Assembly: GCA_021806865.1 (NCBI GenBank)
Contig: JAKAPU010000153.1
Span: 1-6,338, forward strand
DNA from: an archaeon
Lineage (GTDB): Archaea > Thermoproteota > Nitrososphaeria > Nitrososphaerales > CADDZS01
DNA length: 6,338 nt
Reading direction: 5' to 3'
Position numbers and translations under genes: made by a program. The notes under the pieces were generated by a model. It ran no database searches. It saw only the letters and a program-made list of their open reading frames with translations, and was not told where the DNA came from. Within the stretch, counting starts at the first letter, position 1. Each line of letters starts with the position of its first letter. Shown here one piece after another: positions 5,693 through 6,338 of this stretch.

Positions 5693-5734
5693 CTCAGAAC
5701 AGACCTGAGAATCGCACGCAAGCACATAGCTTGC
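5693..5734 (-). repeat. two adjacent small hairpins between surface-protein genes
   Basis: GCAAGC and GCTTGC (5718-5723 and 5729-5734) form a 6-bp stem with a 5-nt loop, starting 7 nt after the stop of the gene at 5741. CTCAG and CTGAG (5693-5697 and 5705-5709) form a second 5-bp stem 8 nt further on. They may protect or end the upstream transcript. No T-tract follows, so a simple terminator is not certain. Confidence 0.35.
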
Positions 5735-5740
5735 CTTGAG

Positions 5741-6338
5741 TCATACAGAAAGGGAAGGGGTGGAGGAACCCGCGCTCGTGGCCCTGCTCCGCCACCTTAT
5801 TGCCATGTAGGCCGAAGCCAGAATGATTACGACAACCAGTGCCGCAAGAGCAGCCGTCTCGAAGGAAAAAGCGCTCGGAGCCGGGCTTATGATTAACGAG
5901 TTGCCAGAGGCGCTTGCGTATCCCAGCACCTTGATCGTCGAGGATGGGTCGTGCACCATTGAGATAGAGTACTCCTGACCGTTGACCGAGACCGATGCGG
6001 AAAAGTTTGCCTGCGTGTTTACGGTCTTCGAGAATGTGGTCGTGTTAGTGGTCGAGTCGTAGTGTCTCGTCCAGTTGGTAAGTGGAGTGTTCAGCGCTGA
6101 AAAGTCGATCGTAGATTGAGACCAGATGCGGTCTTCGCCGAAGGCATGGGTTAGAAACGCGGATGCGAGGCTGTTATCTCCCAGAGGCTGGAGCGCTGCC
6201 GACCCCATCATGTTGAGGTCATACTCTTGGCCGTCCATTGGGACAACGAAAGAGCCGTCAATCCTGAAGGACTTCCAGTTCATGTTCGCCATGAGGGTAC
6301 CATTGGTACTGTTGTAGATGCCTGTGACGTAAGCAGTC
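5741..6338 (-). CDS. C-anchored surface protein, partial (N-terminus beyond window)
   Basis: The frame is open to the right edge of the window: 198 residues are visible and the codons before the internal ATG at 6292 (TAYVTGIYNSTNGTL) read as normal protein, so the true start is probably outside. The visible part is a beta-rich ectodomain with five N-X-S/T sequons, then a single hydrophobic helix (residues 161-180, TAALAALVVVIILASAYMAI), a basic stop-transfer RWRSR and a short Ser/Thr tail. It should therefore be an extracellular domain held by a C-terminal membrane anchor, presumably after a missing signal peptide. A motif repeats inside the ectodomain: MDGQEYDLNM (34-43) and VNGQEYSISM (118-127), suggesting two related beta units. 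No family or enzymatic motif recognised. Confidence 0.85.
   Translation of the reverse strand, partial: TAYVTGIYNSTNGTLMANMNWKSFRIDGSFVVPMDGQEYDLNMMGSAALQPLGDNSLASAFLTHAFGEDRIWSQSTIDFSALNTPLTNWTRHYDSTTNTTTFSKTVNTQANFSASVSVNGQEYSISMVHDPSSTIKVLGYASASGNSLIISPAPSAFSFETAALAALVVVIILASAYMAIRWRSRATSAGSSTPSLSV

Overview
The window looks archaeal, most likely from the Thermoproteota/Nitrososphaeria (Thaumarchaeota) side. The reasons are indirect. TATA-like boxes sit about 22-34 nt before several starts, with little or no leader and no convincing Shine-Dalgarno sequence. TTG is a common start. The surface proteins carry Thr-rich stalks and many N-glycosylation sequons. There is a flavin-independent, F420-type luciferase-like oxidoreductase. 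No ribosomal or other universal marker is present, so the lineage is an inference.

Layout. 1-720 (minus): a gene open to the left edge, with an ACT-like N-terminal half and a V4R-like C-terminal half. 744-973 (minus): a small secreted protein whose frame breaks inside its signal peptide at a short CT repeat. 1088-1426 (plus): a doubtful hypothetical gene that runs into the convergent gene at 1243-1539 (minus), a small two-helix membrane protein. 1707-2249 (plus): a secreted single-domain protein resembling the post-COAP-1 type domain. 2250-2337: a convergent intergenic gap with a T-tract and an 8-bp inverted repeat. 2338-3222 (minus): the F420-type oxidoreductase. 3342-4355 (plus): a divergently transcribed alpha/beta hydrolase of the esterase-D type. 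4390-4986 (minus): a HAD-like phosphatase with a changed nucleophile motif. 5030-5647 (minus): a surface protein with an N-terminal membrane anchor and a Thr-rich stalk. 5741-6338 (minus): a surface protein with a C-terminal membrane anchor, open to the right edge.

Most genes appear to be transcribed singly or in short same-strand runs. No multi-gene pathway is evident. The strongest theme is the cell envelope: four of the genes encode exported or surface-anchored proteins and one encodes a small membrane protein. I see no RNA gene, CRISPR array, insertion sequence or origin. No convincing new multi-gene system is visible. The items most worth a second look are the frameshifted secreted gene, the atypical HAD motif and the paired surface proteins with opposite anchoring.
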